A stretch of 64,000 bases of DNA from Reticulitermes speratus (taxonomy: Eukaryota; Arthropoda; Insecta; Blattodea; Rhinotermitidae), in assembly GCA_021186555.1 (NCBI GenBank), contig JAJKFL010000330.1, forward strand, positions 30,482,944 through 30,546,943, given 5' to 3'. The notes under the pieces are model-generated. The model was given only the letters and a program-made list of their open reading frames with translations, made no database searches and was not told where the DNA came from. The first letter of the stretch is position 1. Every line of letters starts with the position of its first letter. Shown one piece after another: positions 23,485 to 34,082 of this stretch. The position numbers and the translations under genes were made by a program.

Positions 23485-23629
23485 TTGCCCATCACAGTGG
23501 CCGCGCGGTCTAAGGCGTGGGTCTGCTGCCGCTCGCTTGCTGGGATTGCGGGTTCGAATCCCGCCGGAGGCATGGATATCTGTCTCTTGTGAGGGGGCTG
23601 TCGAGCCATTGGGGGGGAAAAAAAAAGTT
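23485..23629 (+). mobile_element. SINE3-family copy with internal deletion
   Basis: The head has GTGGCCGCGCGGTCTAAGGC and the B box GCGGGTTCGAATCCC, followed by CATGGATATCTGTCTCTTGT. It then jumps directly to the 3' end GGGCTGTCGAGCCATTG and an A-tract. About 120 bp of body present in other copies is missing. Confidence 0.8.
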
Positions 23630-24087
23630 AATGGGGTATAATAATGTTGCATCTTGCGCTGCCCAAAGGAACCTCGCAGAAACAGTGGCTCATTATATTT
23701 ACACTGCGTGACCTAGAGGTCACTCCATATTTCCTGATCGTAAAAACGTGGGGCAGCTCAGTACTGCAATTAGAGCAGACTGGAAGATTGCCTGCAGGAA
23801 CAAGAAATTTGCATTTTTTTTTCCACCGCATCTGGGCTGGCTCTGGAGTACATCGAGTGGGTTATGTGTATGTACTTCTTCCCCGGGGCATAAAGTGGCA
23901 GAAGCATAAACCTGAATATCTATCTCCATGTACTGTGGAGGATGTAAAAAGGTCTCTGAAACATTCCACCAGTTTCGCGTGCGTCTTCATGGCGTTCTAG
24001 TTAAGAGAGGGCGACATTGATGTCACAGCTGCAGACTTATTACGGACACCCGACATAACGTTACCAGCTAATAAAACCCAAATAGGT
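23630..24087. other. Non-coding stretch; one unrecognised 118-codon frame
   Basis: A plus-strand frame at 23,644-24,000 starts beside the SINE3 tail and has no recognisable domain. I cannot support it as a gene. Confidence 0.3.
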
Positions 24088-24250
24088 AAAGCAGTCCCCG
24101 TACGGACCTGGAGAGGCCCTGGGTTTTCCGGGATGTTGAAGCTCCCAGATATCAAGACAATGGCACATTAAGGTGGTAAGATTATCAGCCCTACGCACCG
24201 GCCGCCTTTACCCCAGAAAATATTCCTAGTACTCATTTCTGTTAGTGAAT
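24088..24250 (-). mobile_element. SINE2-family fragment
   Basis: The minus strand carries AACAGAAATGAGTACTAGGA, GGGGTAAAGGCGGCCGGTGC and a degraded 3' end. The tRNA-like head is missing. Confidence 0.65.
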
Positions 24251-25044
24251 TAATTGTAATTTGTTTTCGTTAAATTGACGTTCCTATAATGGATATTCAT
24301 TGAGAATATGCCTTAATTAGAGAATAACGAAGCAGTAAAACCTCCAACCAATGGAAACCGAACAAGGAACTGTCAAACTTGCGTAGAAAAATACATTGGA
24401 GTAACGGAAAGTGTGGATAGAAGCATATTTAAGCGTGTAAGTAAAGTGCGCTTTTCACGTAATCGATTTTCATGAAATTCTCAACCAATCGATTTTTGTG
24501 GACATATCCTGTATTGAACTGTACCCAAATCGGAAGAAGTATGTAGAAACTACTGGGAAGATATGAGTTACGCCTTTCGGCTGTGTGTGTGACTTTATAG
24601 AACAGATTTTTACGAAAGTCAAACCTGCTCAACTGTATTAAGTGGTGATGTTTTACGCCTAATGTGGCCCAAATCAATCGAGGAATATCGTAGGTAGCGT
24701 AAAAATTATTTTTGTGTCTTGGGTAGAGCACAAGATTCCTGTCAACTACCTGATTTCCACGAAAATTACATTTGCTCGAACGAATTTTTGTAAATTACTC
24801 CTGTGGAGAACTACATGGAAATCAAAAAAACGATTTAGTCGTTGACACTATGTCACAAACAGAAGGACAGACAGACAATCGGTCTTCTTCTCCAGATGTG
24901 GCGTTCTTTTCTATTTCGTAAGGAACGCCTGGTAAGCCATCCTGGCTGGGTTTTTGCTATTAATGGGGGTTACTATGAAGTGTAAACCATTATTCATACA
25001 ACGCTAATAAATACTACTCGACAAACACTAATATAACGCTGTAG
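24251..25044. other. Non-coding stretch, possible old copy of a GACAGAC-containing repeat
   Basis: The end of this segment (GAAGGACAGACAGACAATCG at about 24,862) resembles the end of the 540-bp repeat at 25.0-25.6 kb, but the rest does not align by eye. Confidence 0.3.
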
Positions 25045-25600
25045 CTCTAGATCGAGATGATTATAACGGCCAACAAGGCAGACAATATACATGTGACGTA
25101 ATATTGAGGCACGTTCGCGTAACCATTGTTGCCGTGGAAAAGCAATAAGTATTACATATTGTGAGTGTGTGTTTATGGCCTTAGTTGTCCAGCATGTGAC
25201 ACGCATGCGCCGTATCATATTGTCATCCTTTTGCCTGTCTGGCTGTTACAGATTTTTTATCTAATAAAGGGCACGTTTTTAGGAAAAATGTTTTGAACAG
25301 AAAATGTGTTTTGATTTTTCTCTACAACTGATGTCTGAAACATTTCTCATTCTAAGAAAAATTCAGCGAGTTATTATCATAAATGTACATAGGTCTTCAT
25401 GTATAGTACCCGTTATACTTGTTAGATTTTAATGAAACTTGAATTTTCTTGACAGACTTTCGAAAAATACTAAATGTCAAATTTGATGAAAATCCGTCCA
25501 GTGGGAGCCGAGTTGTTACATGTGGACAGACTGACGGGCAGATAGACAGACAGCTGATAGTCGCTTTTCGCAATTTTGCGAACGCGCCGAAAAACAATAA
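25045..25600 (+). repeat. Interspersed repeat 'RE-A', about 540 bp, copy 1
   Basis: It shares with copies at 42.45, 44.54 and 61.83 kb the landmarks CGCGTAACCATTGTTGCCGT, CCAGCATG followed by CGCATGCGCCGTAT, a TTTTGATTTTTCTCTACAAC segment, GATTTTAATGAAACTTGAAT and GAAAATCCGTCCAGTGGGAG. It ends in a GACGGACAGACAGACAG-type tract and CGCTTTTCGCAATTTTGC. All four copies have the same orientation. No coding capacity or terminal repeats are seen. It could be a LINE 3' untranslated region or a SINE-like element of unknown source. Confidence 0.75.
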
Positions 25601-25621
25601 TGATGACAACACTGCTGGATG

Positions 25622-25662
25622 TGGTTGGTAGTGGTAGTAATAGTAGTAGTAGTATTAATAAA

Positions 25663-25756
<94 letters not shown>

Positions 25757-25757
25757 A
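25622..25757. repeat. (TAG)n/(TAA)n trinucleotide microsatellite
   Basis: Blocks of TAA then TAG repeats, about 130 bp in all. Open frames of poly-N/poly-S on + and poly-L on - are artefacts of the repeat. Confidence 0.97.
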
Positions 25758-25924
25758 CAACAACTATAACAGTCTGTTAATCTTGAAATCGGCGTAAGAT
25801 CCTCAAGACCAGTCTTCAAAACCAGCGCTGTGCATAAACCTTAAATCTCGAATAGTCAGAGGCTTACTCTACTTAGAATATCGAAGTACCTCAAAAAGAA
25901 TGTGAAAATTACAGTATTCCGGAA
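25758..25924. other. Short non-coding stretch
   Basis: Nothing recognised. Confidence 0.3.
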
Positions 25925-26080
25925 GGGAGACGCAGTGTAGTCTGGTAGAAATTTACAGACGTTTCGGGAGAACGGGCTACCCACATCTTTCATTTCTCTG
26001 AAAATGGAGGCGGCACATTCCTCCGAAACGTTAGTAATGATACACTAAATTACACGGCGTCAAATGCCAGAAGACTGCAA
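25925..26080. mobile_element. Foldback element with two hammerhead-like motifs
   Basis: Left, minus strand at 25,950-25,985: GATGTGGGTAGCCC then TCTCCCGAAACGTCTGTAAA. Right, plus strand at 25,995-26,034: CTCTGAAAATGGAGG paired with CCTCCGAAACGTTA. The flanks are partly complementary (CAGTGTAGTCTGGTAG versus the ACTAAATTACACGGCG side). This is the smallest paired arrangement of the motif in the window. Confidence 0.5.
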
Positions 26081-26433
26081 ACTGAATCTAAAACTTGGTA
26101 GTGTTTTCTTCTCCTTGACACAAAACCTTCCTCCTCCATGACCCACAGTAAGTTTTTTTCCGCTGCTCCATTATACAAGAAATAAAATTATGCAGCAGAG
26201 GAGTGGTGGATGTATCGGAAAGTTGTTGAATCCTGTACTGCCTTTGCAGGAAACCTGCAAGCAGTGAAGTTGCTTATCGATGTTGTTGCACACCCGTCCA
26301 CAGAAGAAACACTAAATTCAGCCCTAAAAATACCTAGTATTAGCTGCTTTGTCCATCGTCTGTGAGTGTTCTAAAATAATTGAGCTACCTACTGAATTAT
26401 AACATAAATTAGCCACATTAGGTATGGTATATA
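26081..26433. other. Non-coding stretch, nothing recognised
   Basis: Nothing recognised. Confidence 0.3.
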
Positions 26434-26497
26434 ACGGGTGGCGCAAAAGTCACTTCACACTCAATGTCTAACGACAGAACAACAACACTTGTGACAC

Positions 26498-26500
<3 letters not shown>
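26434..26500 (+). mobile_element. DNA-transposon terminal-repeat remnant
   Basis: GGGTGGCGCAAAAGTCACTT then CACACTCAATGTCTAACGAC closely matches the minus-strand sequence at 14.1 kb. A (TA)n tract follows immediately. No transposase is present. Confidence 0.45.

Positions 26501-26536
<36 letters not shown>
26501..26536. repeat. (TA)n microsatellite
   Basis: About 18 TA units. Confidence 0.95.
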
Positions 26537-26538
<2 letters not shown>

Positions 26539-26780
26539 CGTGTTTTTAAAACACGTTCCTTTGACGTATGAGAGGTATGTCGTCCTCGCGGCGATGACTA
26601 TGAAGAATTACCGTCTTCTGGTGTGTGATGTTATGTTGTCAGTTACAAAATTTGACGTTTCGGAAGACTCGACTTCCTTAATATACAGGCAGATGGACAC
26701 AGTGTGCTTAGATATTTCAGTAATATTCTTGTGAATAAGTTTTTGAACCATCAAGTTCCAACCACGAAGACAATTCATCG

Positions 26781-27703
26781 AAATGTGTATAGACTTTCTG
26801 TATGATCTATAATGGCCCACAAAAATGTGTATAGACTTCCTGTATGATCTATAATGGCCCACAAAAATGTGTATAGACTTCCTGTATGATCTATAATGGC
26901 CCACAAAAATGTGTATAGACTTCCTGCATGATCTATAATGGCCCACAAAAATGTGTATAGACTTCCTGTATGATCTCTAATGGCCCACAAAAATGTGTAT
27001 AGACTTCCTGCATGATCTATAATGGCCCACAAAAATGTGTATAGACTTCCTGTATGATCTATAATGGCCCACAAAAATGTGTATAGACTTCCTGTATGAT
27101 CTCTAATGGCCCACAAAAATGTGTATAGACTTCCTGTATGATCTCTAATGGCCCACAAAAATGTGTGTAGACTTCCTGCATGATCTATAATGGCCCACAA
27201 AAATGTGTATAGACTTCCTGTATGATCTATAATGGCCCACAAAAATGTGTATAGACTTCCTGTAGGATCTCTAATGGCCCACAAAAATGTGTATAGACTT
27301 CCAGCATGATCTATAATGGCCCACAAAAATGTGTATAGACTTCCTGCATGATCTATAATGGCCCACAAAAATGTGTATAGACTTCCTGCATGATCTCTAA
27401 TGGCCCACAAAAATGTGTATAGACTTCCTGTATGATCTCTAATGGCCCACAAAAATGTGTATAGTCTTCCTGTATGATCTCTAATGACCCACAAAAATGT
27501 GTATAGGCTTCCTGTATGATCTATAATGGCCCACAAAAATGTGTATAGACTTCCTGTATGATCTATAATGGCCCACAAAATGTGTATAGACTTCCTGTAT
27601 GATCTCTAATGGCCCACAAAAATGTGTATAGACTTCCTGTATGATCTCTAATGGCCCACAAAAATGTGTATAGACTTCCTGTATGATCTATAATGGCCCA
27701 CAA
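26781..27703. repeat. 42-bp tandem repeat, about 22 copies
   Basis: The unit reads TGTGTATAGACTTCCTGTAT, GATCTATAATGGCCCAC, then AAAAA. Variants are CTATAA/CTCTAA and GTATG/GCATG. Only one unit (near 27,578) has a 1-bp deletion, so the minus strand keeps a 267-codon frame of a 14-residue repeat (WAIIDHTGSLYTFL). The frame has no signal for translation and its substitutions are not codon-biased in any evident way. Confidence 0.96.
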
Positions 27704-28439
27704 AAAATATTTAAAAGCATATTGTAATATCAAATGCCGTTGTGGGAAAAGCTAATTATAAACTTTAAGTGGTGTTCGTTGTTTCCTTGGCTCTGCATTT
27801 ATATAATTTACTTTTATACCATAATTTTCTGGGGTAATTTTTCAAGAACTGTTTTAAGAATGATTTTGTACGGAGAGACTGGTAAAGAGTTTTGCGTCTC
27901 CTCCTGTGGAATTAAGAACAATGCAAGTACGTGAAATAGCAGAATTTGTATACAACGTAACAAAGTTGTGTCTCTAATAAAACAGCGCAAGCCCCTTGCT
28001 CTAGAAGTCTAGAACTCATTCCGTTTTTTTCGTCCTCCGGAAATGCATCGTTCTGACTACTTCCTCTTTGCTTCCATGAAAACTTTGCCCTGGGGTAATC
28101 ATATTGAAAGTACAGGCAGTCTGGTAGTTGATGTCCAGGAGGGGCTTAGTCAAACTGAAATAAACTTGACCAGACCAAGTGTCTAGTAGAAGCGTAAAAG
28201 GGACAGGTTTGGAAGCGGTATCAAGAAGGGTATCACCAGAACGTAACCTCGCAGTTAATAATCCCAAACTACCTGATCATCGAAAGCCCTTATCTACCAA
28301 TGGCGATAATTTTGAAATTGTGTTGTGAGAGAGTGATCTCAGGAAATACCTCTCTTCTCGCTTCAGCCAAACGTTTTCAGGAACATACCTCTCCAAATTA
28401 TGTAAGACTCCTGTATTTAAATTTTTTGACTAAATAAGG
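27704..28439. other. Non-coding stretch, small frames only
   Basis: Frames at 27,734-27,934 (+) and 28,016-28,267 (-) have no recognisable domain. Confidence 0.3.
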
Positions 28440-28705
28440 ATTAATTTTGATATATATTTTTTATTTTTATATCATAAATATGATATTCAGAATTACACAG
28501 ACTACGTGTTTCGGCTTGTTTACATTAAGCCATTTTCAATGTACGACTCTCGTATTTATTTATTTTTTTTTACTAAATAAAGAATAAAAAATAAATTAAT
28601 AATAATTTTGATATGTCCTTTTATTTTTATATTATACATATGATGTACAGAATTACACAGACGACGTGTTTCGGCTTGTTTACATTAAGCCACTTTCAAA
28701 TCTGT
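28440..28705 (-). mobile_element. Tandem pair of hammerhead-carrying retroelement ends
   Basis: Two similar ~100-bp segments about 160 bp apart share TTTTTATTTTTATAT, GAATTACACAGAC and, on the minus strand, ATTGAAAATGGCTTA then AACAAGCCGAAACACG (motif sites 28,503-28,540 and 28,663-28,700). Helix II GGCTT/AAGCC is intact, but CUGANGA is altered to TTGAAAA and TTGAAAG. A direct (not inverted) pair fits a tandem retroelement junction or a local duplication. Confidence 0.5.
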
Positions 28706-29339
28706 CCAAGAAAAAAATGCATAAACAAGTTTTTGTTACACACCTACAGTGTATGGAAGAATGAGATCTCAGATATTTATACGGTTGTGATAAAAGTGGA
28801 CATAACAATTATGTTGTTATAATTGGGCTAGTTGATTCTAAATTATGGGGATTTCTTGCCTATCTGAGAAAGCATTTACTTTTCAAGGACTCTTTTTCTG
28901 CATGTAGGAGCAGACTTTTATAATGTCTCTTGAAACTGTCCTGCTTCCTTGTATAAGGCATTGACATATTTCGGCTAGCTTATATTATTTATACACATGA
29001 TGACATGGACCATTAGAAATAATGATTGATGGAAAGGAGAAGAATTAGTCATGAGTAAAGTGTACAATGTTTCCGTCCAGAAGTTGTTGCGTTACCTCCC
29101 TGATGCGTTATAGTTTCATTGCGAAGTTCTTTATTGTTCGTTCAGCGATGTTGTTTGATTGATTGCGCTCCGTAGCGGAGAGAGTCTACAAACAAACAAA
29201 AAAGAAAAATGTTGTGGTTATGAACCAGCATAGCTTGCTTTTCAATAGCTGCTGTACAAATATGCTGTTTACTTTATACATCTCAGAATCAATGACGTTA
29301 TAGATGGAGCTTACTTCAAGCCTTCTTGACTAAGGCCCC
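28706..29339. other. Non-coding stretch, nothing recognised
   Basis: A weak ATATTTCGGCTAGCTTATAT site at about 28,968 may be a further decayed motif. Confidence 0.3.
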
Positions 29340-30215
29340 AACCAGAACTTTAATATGTGGGCGGATACAGGATATACAGGGTGTACTTTTACATAGTGCA
29401 TTCTAAGAAGTGGTTATTCTCCTGCATAGAAGATAAAAAATTTGTTGTCTCCTCTGATGCTGAAAGGTCTGATTTCAATCTGTCGGCGGATAAGATTATA
29501 CAGGATGTATTTTTACCGAATGCACTTTAAGAAGTGGTTATTCTCCTGCATAGAAGATACAAAATTTGTTGTCTCCTCTGATGCTGAAAGGTCTGACTTC
29601 AATCTGTGAGCGGATAAGTTTATACAGGATGTATTTTTACCGAATGCACTTTAAGAAGTGGTTATTCTCCTGCATAGAAGATACAAAATTTGTTGTCTCC
29701 TCTGATGCTGAAAGGTCTGACTTCAATCTGTGGGCGGATAAGATTATACAGGGTGTATTTTTACCGAATGCACTTTAAGAAGTGGTTATTCTCCTGCATA
29801 GAAGATACAAAATTTGTTGTCTCCTCTGATGCTGAAAGGTCTGACTTCAATCTGTGGGCGGATAAGATTATACAGGGTGTATTTTTACCGAATGCACTTT
29901 AAGAAGTGGTTATTCTCCTGCATAGAAGCTACAAAATTTGTTGTCTCCTCTGATGCTGAAAGGTCTGACTTCAATCTGTGGGCGGATAAGATTATACAGG
30001 ATGTATTTTTACCGAATGCACTTTAAGAAGTGATTATTCTCCTGCATAGAAGCTACAAAATTTGTTGTCTCCTCTGATGCTGAAAGGTCTGACTTCAATC
30101 TGTGGGCGGATAAGATTATACAGGATGTATTTTTACCGAATGCACTCTAAGAAATGTTTATGCTCCTGCACAGGAGTTACAAAATATGTTGTCTTCTTTG
30201 ATATTGAAACGTTTG
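29340..30215. repeat. 124-bp tandem repeat, about 6 full copies plus decayed ends
   Basis: The unit contains AAGAAGTGGTTATTCTCCTG, TTGTTGTCTCCTCTGATGCT, GGGCGGATAAGATTATACAG and ATTTTTACCGAATGCACTTT. Internal copies are nearly identical; the first (from 29,340) and last (to about 30,215) are diverged, as expected for array edges. Short frames in each copy (70 codons, reading LSPLMLKGLTSIC) arise from the repeat. Confidence 0.95.
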
Positions 30216-31316
30216 ACTTTGTTCATCATACGCGTTAAATAAAACAGTCTTTTTCTCTTAAGTGATTCGATTCACCCCCTTTACCCTACGGTAGCTTAGA
30301 ATAACGTTTTAACATTTCTAAATAGTTGAAATCCAGTACATCACTAGAACTTTGTCAAGAGTTGATTGTTTGATGATCATGAGATATACGCAATTTATTT
30401 ATTATTTAATTTTAATATATTTTATTAATGCAGTGTATTGGTTTATAACTTATTATTATTATTATCGATTTTTGTAACGTTTAATACAAAATCAAACTTA
30501 TTCTGTGTCATTAATGTCGTACACATCAAGTAAATTTCACGTAAGGAAAAAAGCTATAATTATGAAATGACCTTTACTAGTTTTGCGTATAATGTTATAA
30601 GGTCAACTGTTGTGCGACGCGGATTTATCCACTGTTAATTGGATCATACTATGAAAACAAATACGAAAAACCCTGGAAATTAGATTACACGCAGTGCGCT
30701 AACATGCCTTAATAGCATAGGAACAGTATAAATAATTGTGAGAATTTAGAGATGGTTTAGCTTCTATTTATGCATTATTTTTATTCTTATTGATTTGTTT
30801 CAATTACCATTGCTATGGTACAGTGTTAATATTCAGTTCAGTTTTTATCCCTCGATTTTTTTTATCCGCATTTCTAATCCCCCTGTTCGTCTCACCCAAC
30901 CGCGTGTTTATAACTGATCTTTTAATGCCTGCTAGTTACTTCATGCACCAACAGTTTTAACACTCAAAAATTCTACATTCTGCCCACGCTGTATTTATGT
31001 GTTCTGTATTTATCTCAGAATAAACAGCGACTTGTGTCCTATATGACGTAAATTGATTGCCTTTTATAACCGAGATGAAAAGTGTTTACTGCGCGGTAAG
31101 AACTGGGTCTTTTAAGTAAAGCACCTTACGCTTCGTCTTTAAAGGGTTAAATTTTAATTACAGTATTCTTACAAATTCATTATTTATTTGTTTCATGAAT
31201 GCCTTTTTATATTCGCGTTAACTCCATTAACCCCATACAATAATAATTCGTCCGATGCGGATTTAACGAACACCCAAATTTTGAGGAATATTTACCCGGC
31301 GATTGACTGGGATTTA

Positions 31317-31317
<1 letters not shown>
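30216..31317. other. Non-coding stretch, nothing recognised
   Basis: AT-rich; no repeat family recognised. Confidence 0.3.

Positions 31318-31357
<40 letters not shown>
31318..31357. repeat. (TA)n microsatellite
   Basis: About 19 TA units. Confidence 0.95.
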
Positions 31358-31360
<3 letters not shown>

Positions 31361-31871
31361 AGTAATAATCTAATACTAGTGGAGATATTATATAATTAAA
31401 ATACTGTGTGGCTGTTCCAGTGGCATATCTAATGCATATGATAAATGCGTTATAGCCATTTATAGTGGGAGTAGACAGCGACGTACAATTATCGTACCGA
31501 TTCGGAGAAGGATTAAGCATGGATATATAGTTACAGGCATTCCCAGAATTCGTAGTAATTGACTGGATACTTCATGTATTTGTTCAGTTAATTGCTGGCA
31601 TTTATTGATGATTGAGCAGCTGTCGAGGACCGACGGGCCACGACTCAGGTCAGCCATCGCTCGCGGGCAAACACACGCGATGCTCGCAGACGAAGTGCGG
31701 CGTCCACACTGCAGCATTCGTGTGTGTGCTCAGAACCCTACACCGTTTTGTGTGAGTACTCTCCTAGTAAATCCCAGGCTTACAGGGCGAAAATAAACAG
31801 AAAATAGAGAAGGAATTTGTGTCTTAAAGGAAGAGGCTCCATTACATCTCACTTGTATAATTTATCCATTC
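31358..31871. other. Non-coding stretch, nothing recognised
   Basis: Overlapping small frames on both strands; no domain recognised. Confidence 0.3.
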
Positions 31872-32193
31872 TGTAAGTGAAAGGTAAAGCTTTCCCGTAA
31901 CAAGTCATGAAGACTCAGACGGGAAGATGGAATGTTGGGCTTCCATGCTTACTTTTGATATTCGGCACAACTAGGACGGCAGAGTTTTCAGCTCTAGGCG
32001 CCGGCCGCACTTTACCCTCAAGGAAATTCCTTGGTACTCATATCTGTTAGAGGTGGAGTGGATCTCAGGGCTACTGAATGCTGACAGAAGAAGTAGGGCA
32101 CTTGAAAATTTCCAAGGACCCTACCGGGAATCGAACGCGGCACCTCCCGTCTTGTGGCGCAGTGCCTCAACCAACTGCGACCGCTCGTGCCCC
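31872..32193 (-). mobile_element. SINE2-headed element, full length, with SINE1-like tail
   Basis: The minus strand starts GGGGCACGAGCGGTCGCAGT with the B box GCGTTCGATTCCCG. A longer middle follows (CTTGGAAATTTTCAAGTGCC), then GAGGGTAAAGTGCGGCCGGC. It ends in ATGACTTGTTACGGGAAAGC and TTTACCTTTCAC. The tail matches the SINE1 end near 940 rather than the end of the other SINE2 copies, so the families share exchangeable 3' modules. Confidence 0.75.
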
Positions 32194-32198
32194 ATTCT

Positions 32199-32199
<1 letters not shown>

Positions 32200-32229
<30 letters not shown>
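32200..32229. repeat. (AAT)n microsatellite
   Basis: About ten AAT units between a SINE and a LINE2 end. Confidence 0.9.
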
Positions 32230-32230
<1 letters not shown>

Positions 32231-32735
32231 TCCATGGAGAAGATTTCTTCTTAAGAGGCTAATAACTTTCAGCTAATCGAAAAATTTCCCGCATTTTATG
32301 GAACCTGAAAGTTCACAAAATCCCTCATGTCCCTATCAAGAGCCAGATCAATTTGGTCCACGCTTCCCCACCCAATTCTTTTAAGACCAATGCAAATATT
32401 TTCTTCCCATCTACGTCTTAGGTTTTCAAAGACGTCTCTTTCCCTCAGGTTTTCCCACCAGACCTTTACATGCACCTAACCGGTGCCCCGTTCGTGCCAC
32501 ATGGTCCGCCCATCTCATGATTTTTTTATTTTATCATCCGGCTAATGCTTGGTTAGGAGTACAAATCATGAAGCTACTCATTATGCAATTTGCTGCTTAT
32601 CTCTTCCCTCTCAGGCCCAAATATCTTCCTTAGCACCTTAGTCTCCGACGTAATGAGCTATGTTTCTCCTTGAATGTGAAAGAAAAAGTTCCACACCCAA
32701 ACAAAACTACAGGCAATATTGAAGTTCTGTGTACT
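32230..32735 (-). pseudogene. LINE2-family 3' end, decayed
   Basis: The plus strand shows CTCCATGGAGAAG, AAAATTTCCCGCATTTTATG and GCACCTAACCGGTGCC. It extends further 5' of the element than most copies (to GAAGTTCTGTGTACTTTAAT). The usual AGTT tail is replaced by the AAT tract. Confidence 0.75.
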
Positions 32736-32741
32736 TTAATC

Positions 32742-32743
32742 CT

Positions 32744-32776
<33 letters not shown>

Positions 32777-32777
32777 T
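32742..32777. repeat. (AAT)n microsatellite
   Basis: About 12 AAT units at the other edge of the LINE2 copy. Confidence 0.9.
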
Positions 32778-33010
32778 GAATGGAAATTGAATTACTGCGA
32801 TAACAAAAATGGCGACTGAGTTCATCAGTAAAACATGTCTTGTCGAATCTTGATTTATTCAACGACGCTTTTGAACTACATATCTTATGTAGCAAAGGAT
32901 AGTAGAGTGTTTAATATTGTTTTCACCGTGCATCTCGTATAATATAAAAAAACAAGAACCAACTAGATGCACAATCACTATTAAAAACTTTAATAGTAGT
33001 ATTACATTAA

Positions 33011-33052
33011 ACCCGACATGTTTCGGTCAGTTACCTGACCATCTTCAGGGGT
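33011..33052 (-). ncRNA. Hammerhead-like motif, all three helices formed
   Basis: On the minus strand: ACCC, CTGAAGA, T, GGTCAG, GTAA, CTGACC, GAAAC, AT, GTC, GGGT. Helix I ACCC/GGGT and helix II GGTCAG/CTGACC are perfect. The core matches the hammerhead consensus C-U-G-A-N-G-A ... G-A-A-A, with cleavage expected after GUC. One extra T lies between the core and helix II. Helix III is only two pairs in one molecule, or a six-pair ACATGT palindrome if two molecules pair. Confidence 0.65.
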
Positions 33053-33400
33053 ACACTACATTAAATTGCGTAGTCCATATGTTAAACACACTTGAAATGT
33101 GAGCATATAAGGTCTAGTCCTGTATAATATTTTATAAAACACAGTTTTAAAGTCACTGAAAATCACTAAAAAAGTTTTTAAAAAACGGTCAACACTTGAA
33201 GTATACGAAAACAGTGTTATAAAGCCATATAAGGTGGAACCAGTGCGGGATTTCAAGTGTTGACCGTTTTTTAAAAACTTTTTTAGTGATATTCAGTGAC
33301 TTTAATACTGTGTTTTATAGAAACATTATACACGACTAGACCTTATATGCTCACATTTCAAGTGTGTTTTACATATGGACATAGTAATTTAATGTAGTGT

Positions 33401-33444
33401 ACCCCTGAAGATGGTCAGGTACCTGACCGAAACATGTCGTGTTT
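33401..33444 (+). ncRNA. Hammerhead-like motif in the right palindrome arm
   Basis: ACCC, CTGAAGA, T, GGTCAG, GTAC, CTGACC, GAAAC, AT, GTC, GTGT. Same design as its partner at 33,011, with one mismatch in helix I (ACCC against GTGT). Confidence 0.6.
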
Positions 33445-33544
33445 AATGTAATACTACTATTAAAGTTTTTAATAGTGATTGTGCATCTAGTTGGTCCTTG
33501 TTTTTTGATAGTAGAGTTATTTGTAACTGATGAACAGACACAAC

Positions 33545-33785
33545 TAATTAACCGTCTGTCACAACACTTATTTATTGAAACTCACAATCAGCTACATGTT
33601 TCGGCTATTTTAAGCTAAGCTCAGCCTGAGTACAAGTAAATAAAAATGAGAATGTGCAACTATAAACGTAATATTGTTGTATATTCTCTTTTTTATATAG
33701 TTGTAGTCAGGTTGAGAATGACAACAGAGCCGAAACATGGAGCTGATTTTGGAATTTAATAAATAAATTTTGGGTTTGACCTTTA
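33545..33785. mobile_element. Second foldback element with a motif in each arm
   Basis: The left minus-strand motif (33,591-33,635) reads CAGGCTGAGCTTAGC then AATAGCCGAAACATGTAGCTG-like. The right plus-strand motif (33,703-33,745) has GTCAGGTTGAGAATG then GAGCCGAAACATGGAGC. The flanks TTTATTGAAACTCACAATCA and AATTTAATAAATAAATTTTG are only partly complementary, so this pair is older than the 33.0-33.5 kb one. Directly adjacent to it. Confidence 0.5.
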
Positions 33786-34082
33786 GTTATTGGTGTATAT
33801 ATATACACATACACAGTAGGATGAAACATATAAAATTATCAAATAATGACTAAATAAGGATGGAAGAGAAAATGCTCGTGGCTTGTTGTAAGAGACAATT
33901 ATGAAACTTGTGTGCAGAGGAACGGCAAATCTCTGTCATTATAGCACGTCTTTGGGGCAACACTGTAATTTTAAGCTTATCAACTTTGTGTACTTTAGAA
34001 TTTTGATATTTTAATCATTCCTATAAGGGCGATACAGTACCTAGGTTAGTGTGCTGTGTATGTATTACTTTGTTCTAAATAA

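Larger units (their letters stand above)
32946..33508. mobile_element. 560-bp palindromic (foldback) retroelement with two head-to-head hammerhead-like motifs
   Basis: Arms of about 250 bp (32,946-33,197 and 33,252-33,508) are reverse complements with only scattered mismatches; the loop is about 54 bp. Landmarks are AACCAACTAGATGCACAATC on the left and its complement GATTGTGCATCTAGTTGG at the right edge. Each arm carries one hammerhead-like motif. The layout resembles Penelope-like elements with inverted flanking copies, but no coding sequence is present. Confidence 0.85.

Noticed and set aside
25470-25763. Poly-leucine protein, 97 codons, minus strand
   Set aside because: It is a translation of a TAG/TAA trinucleotide repeat plus the end of RE-A.
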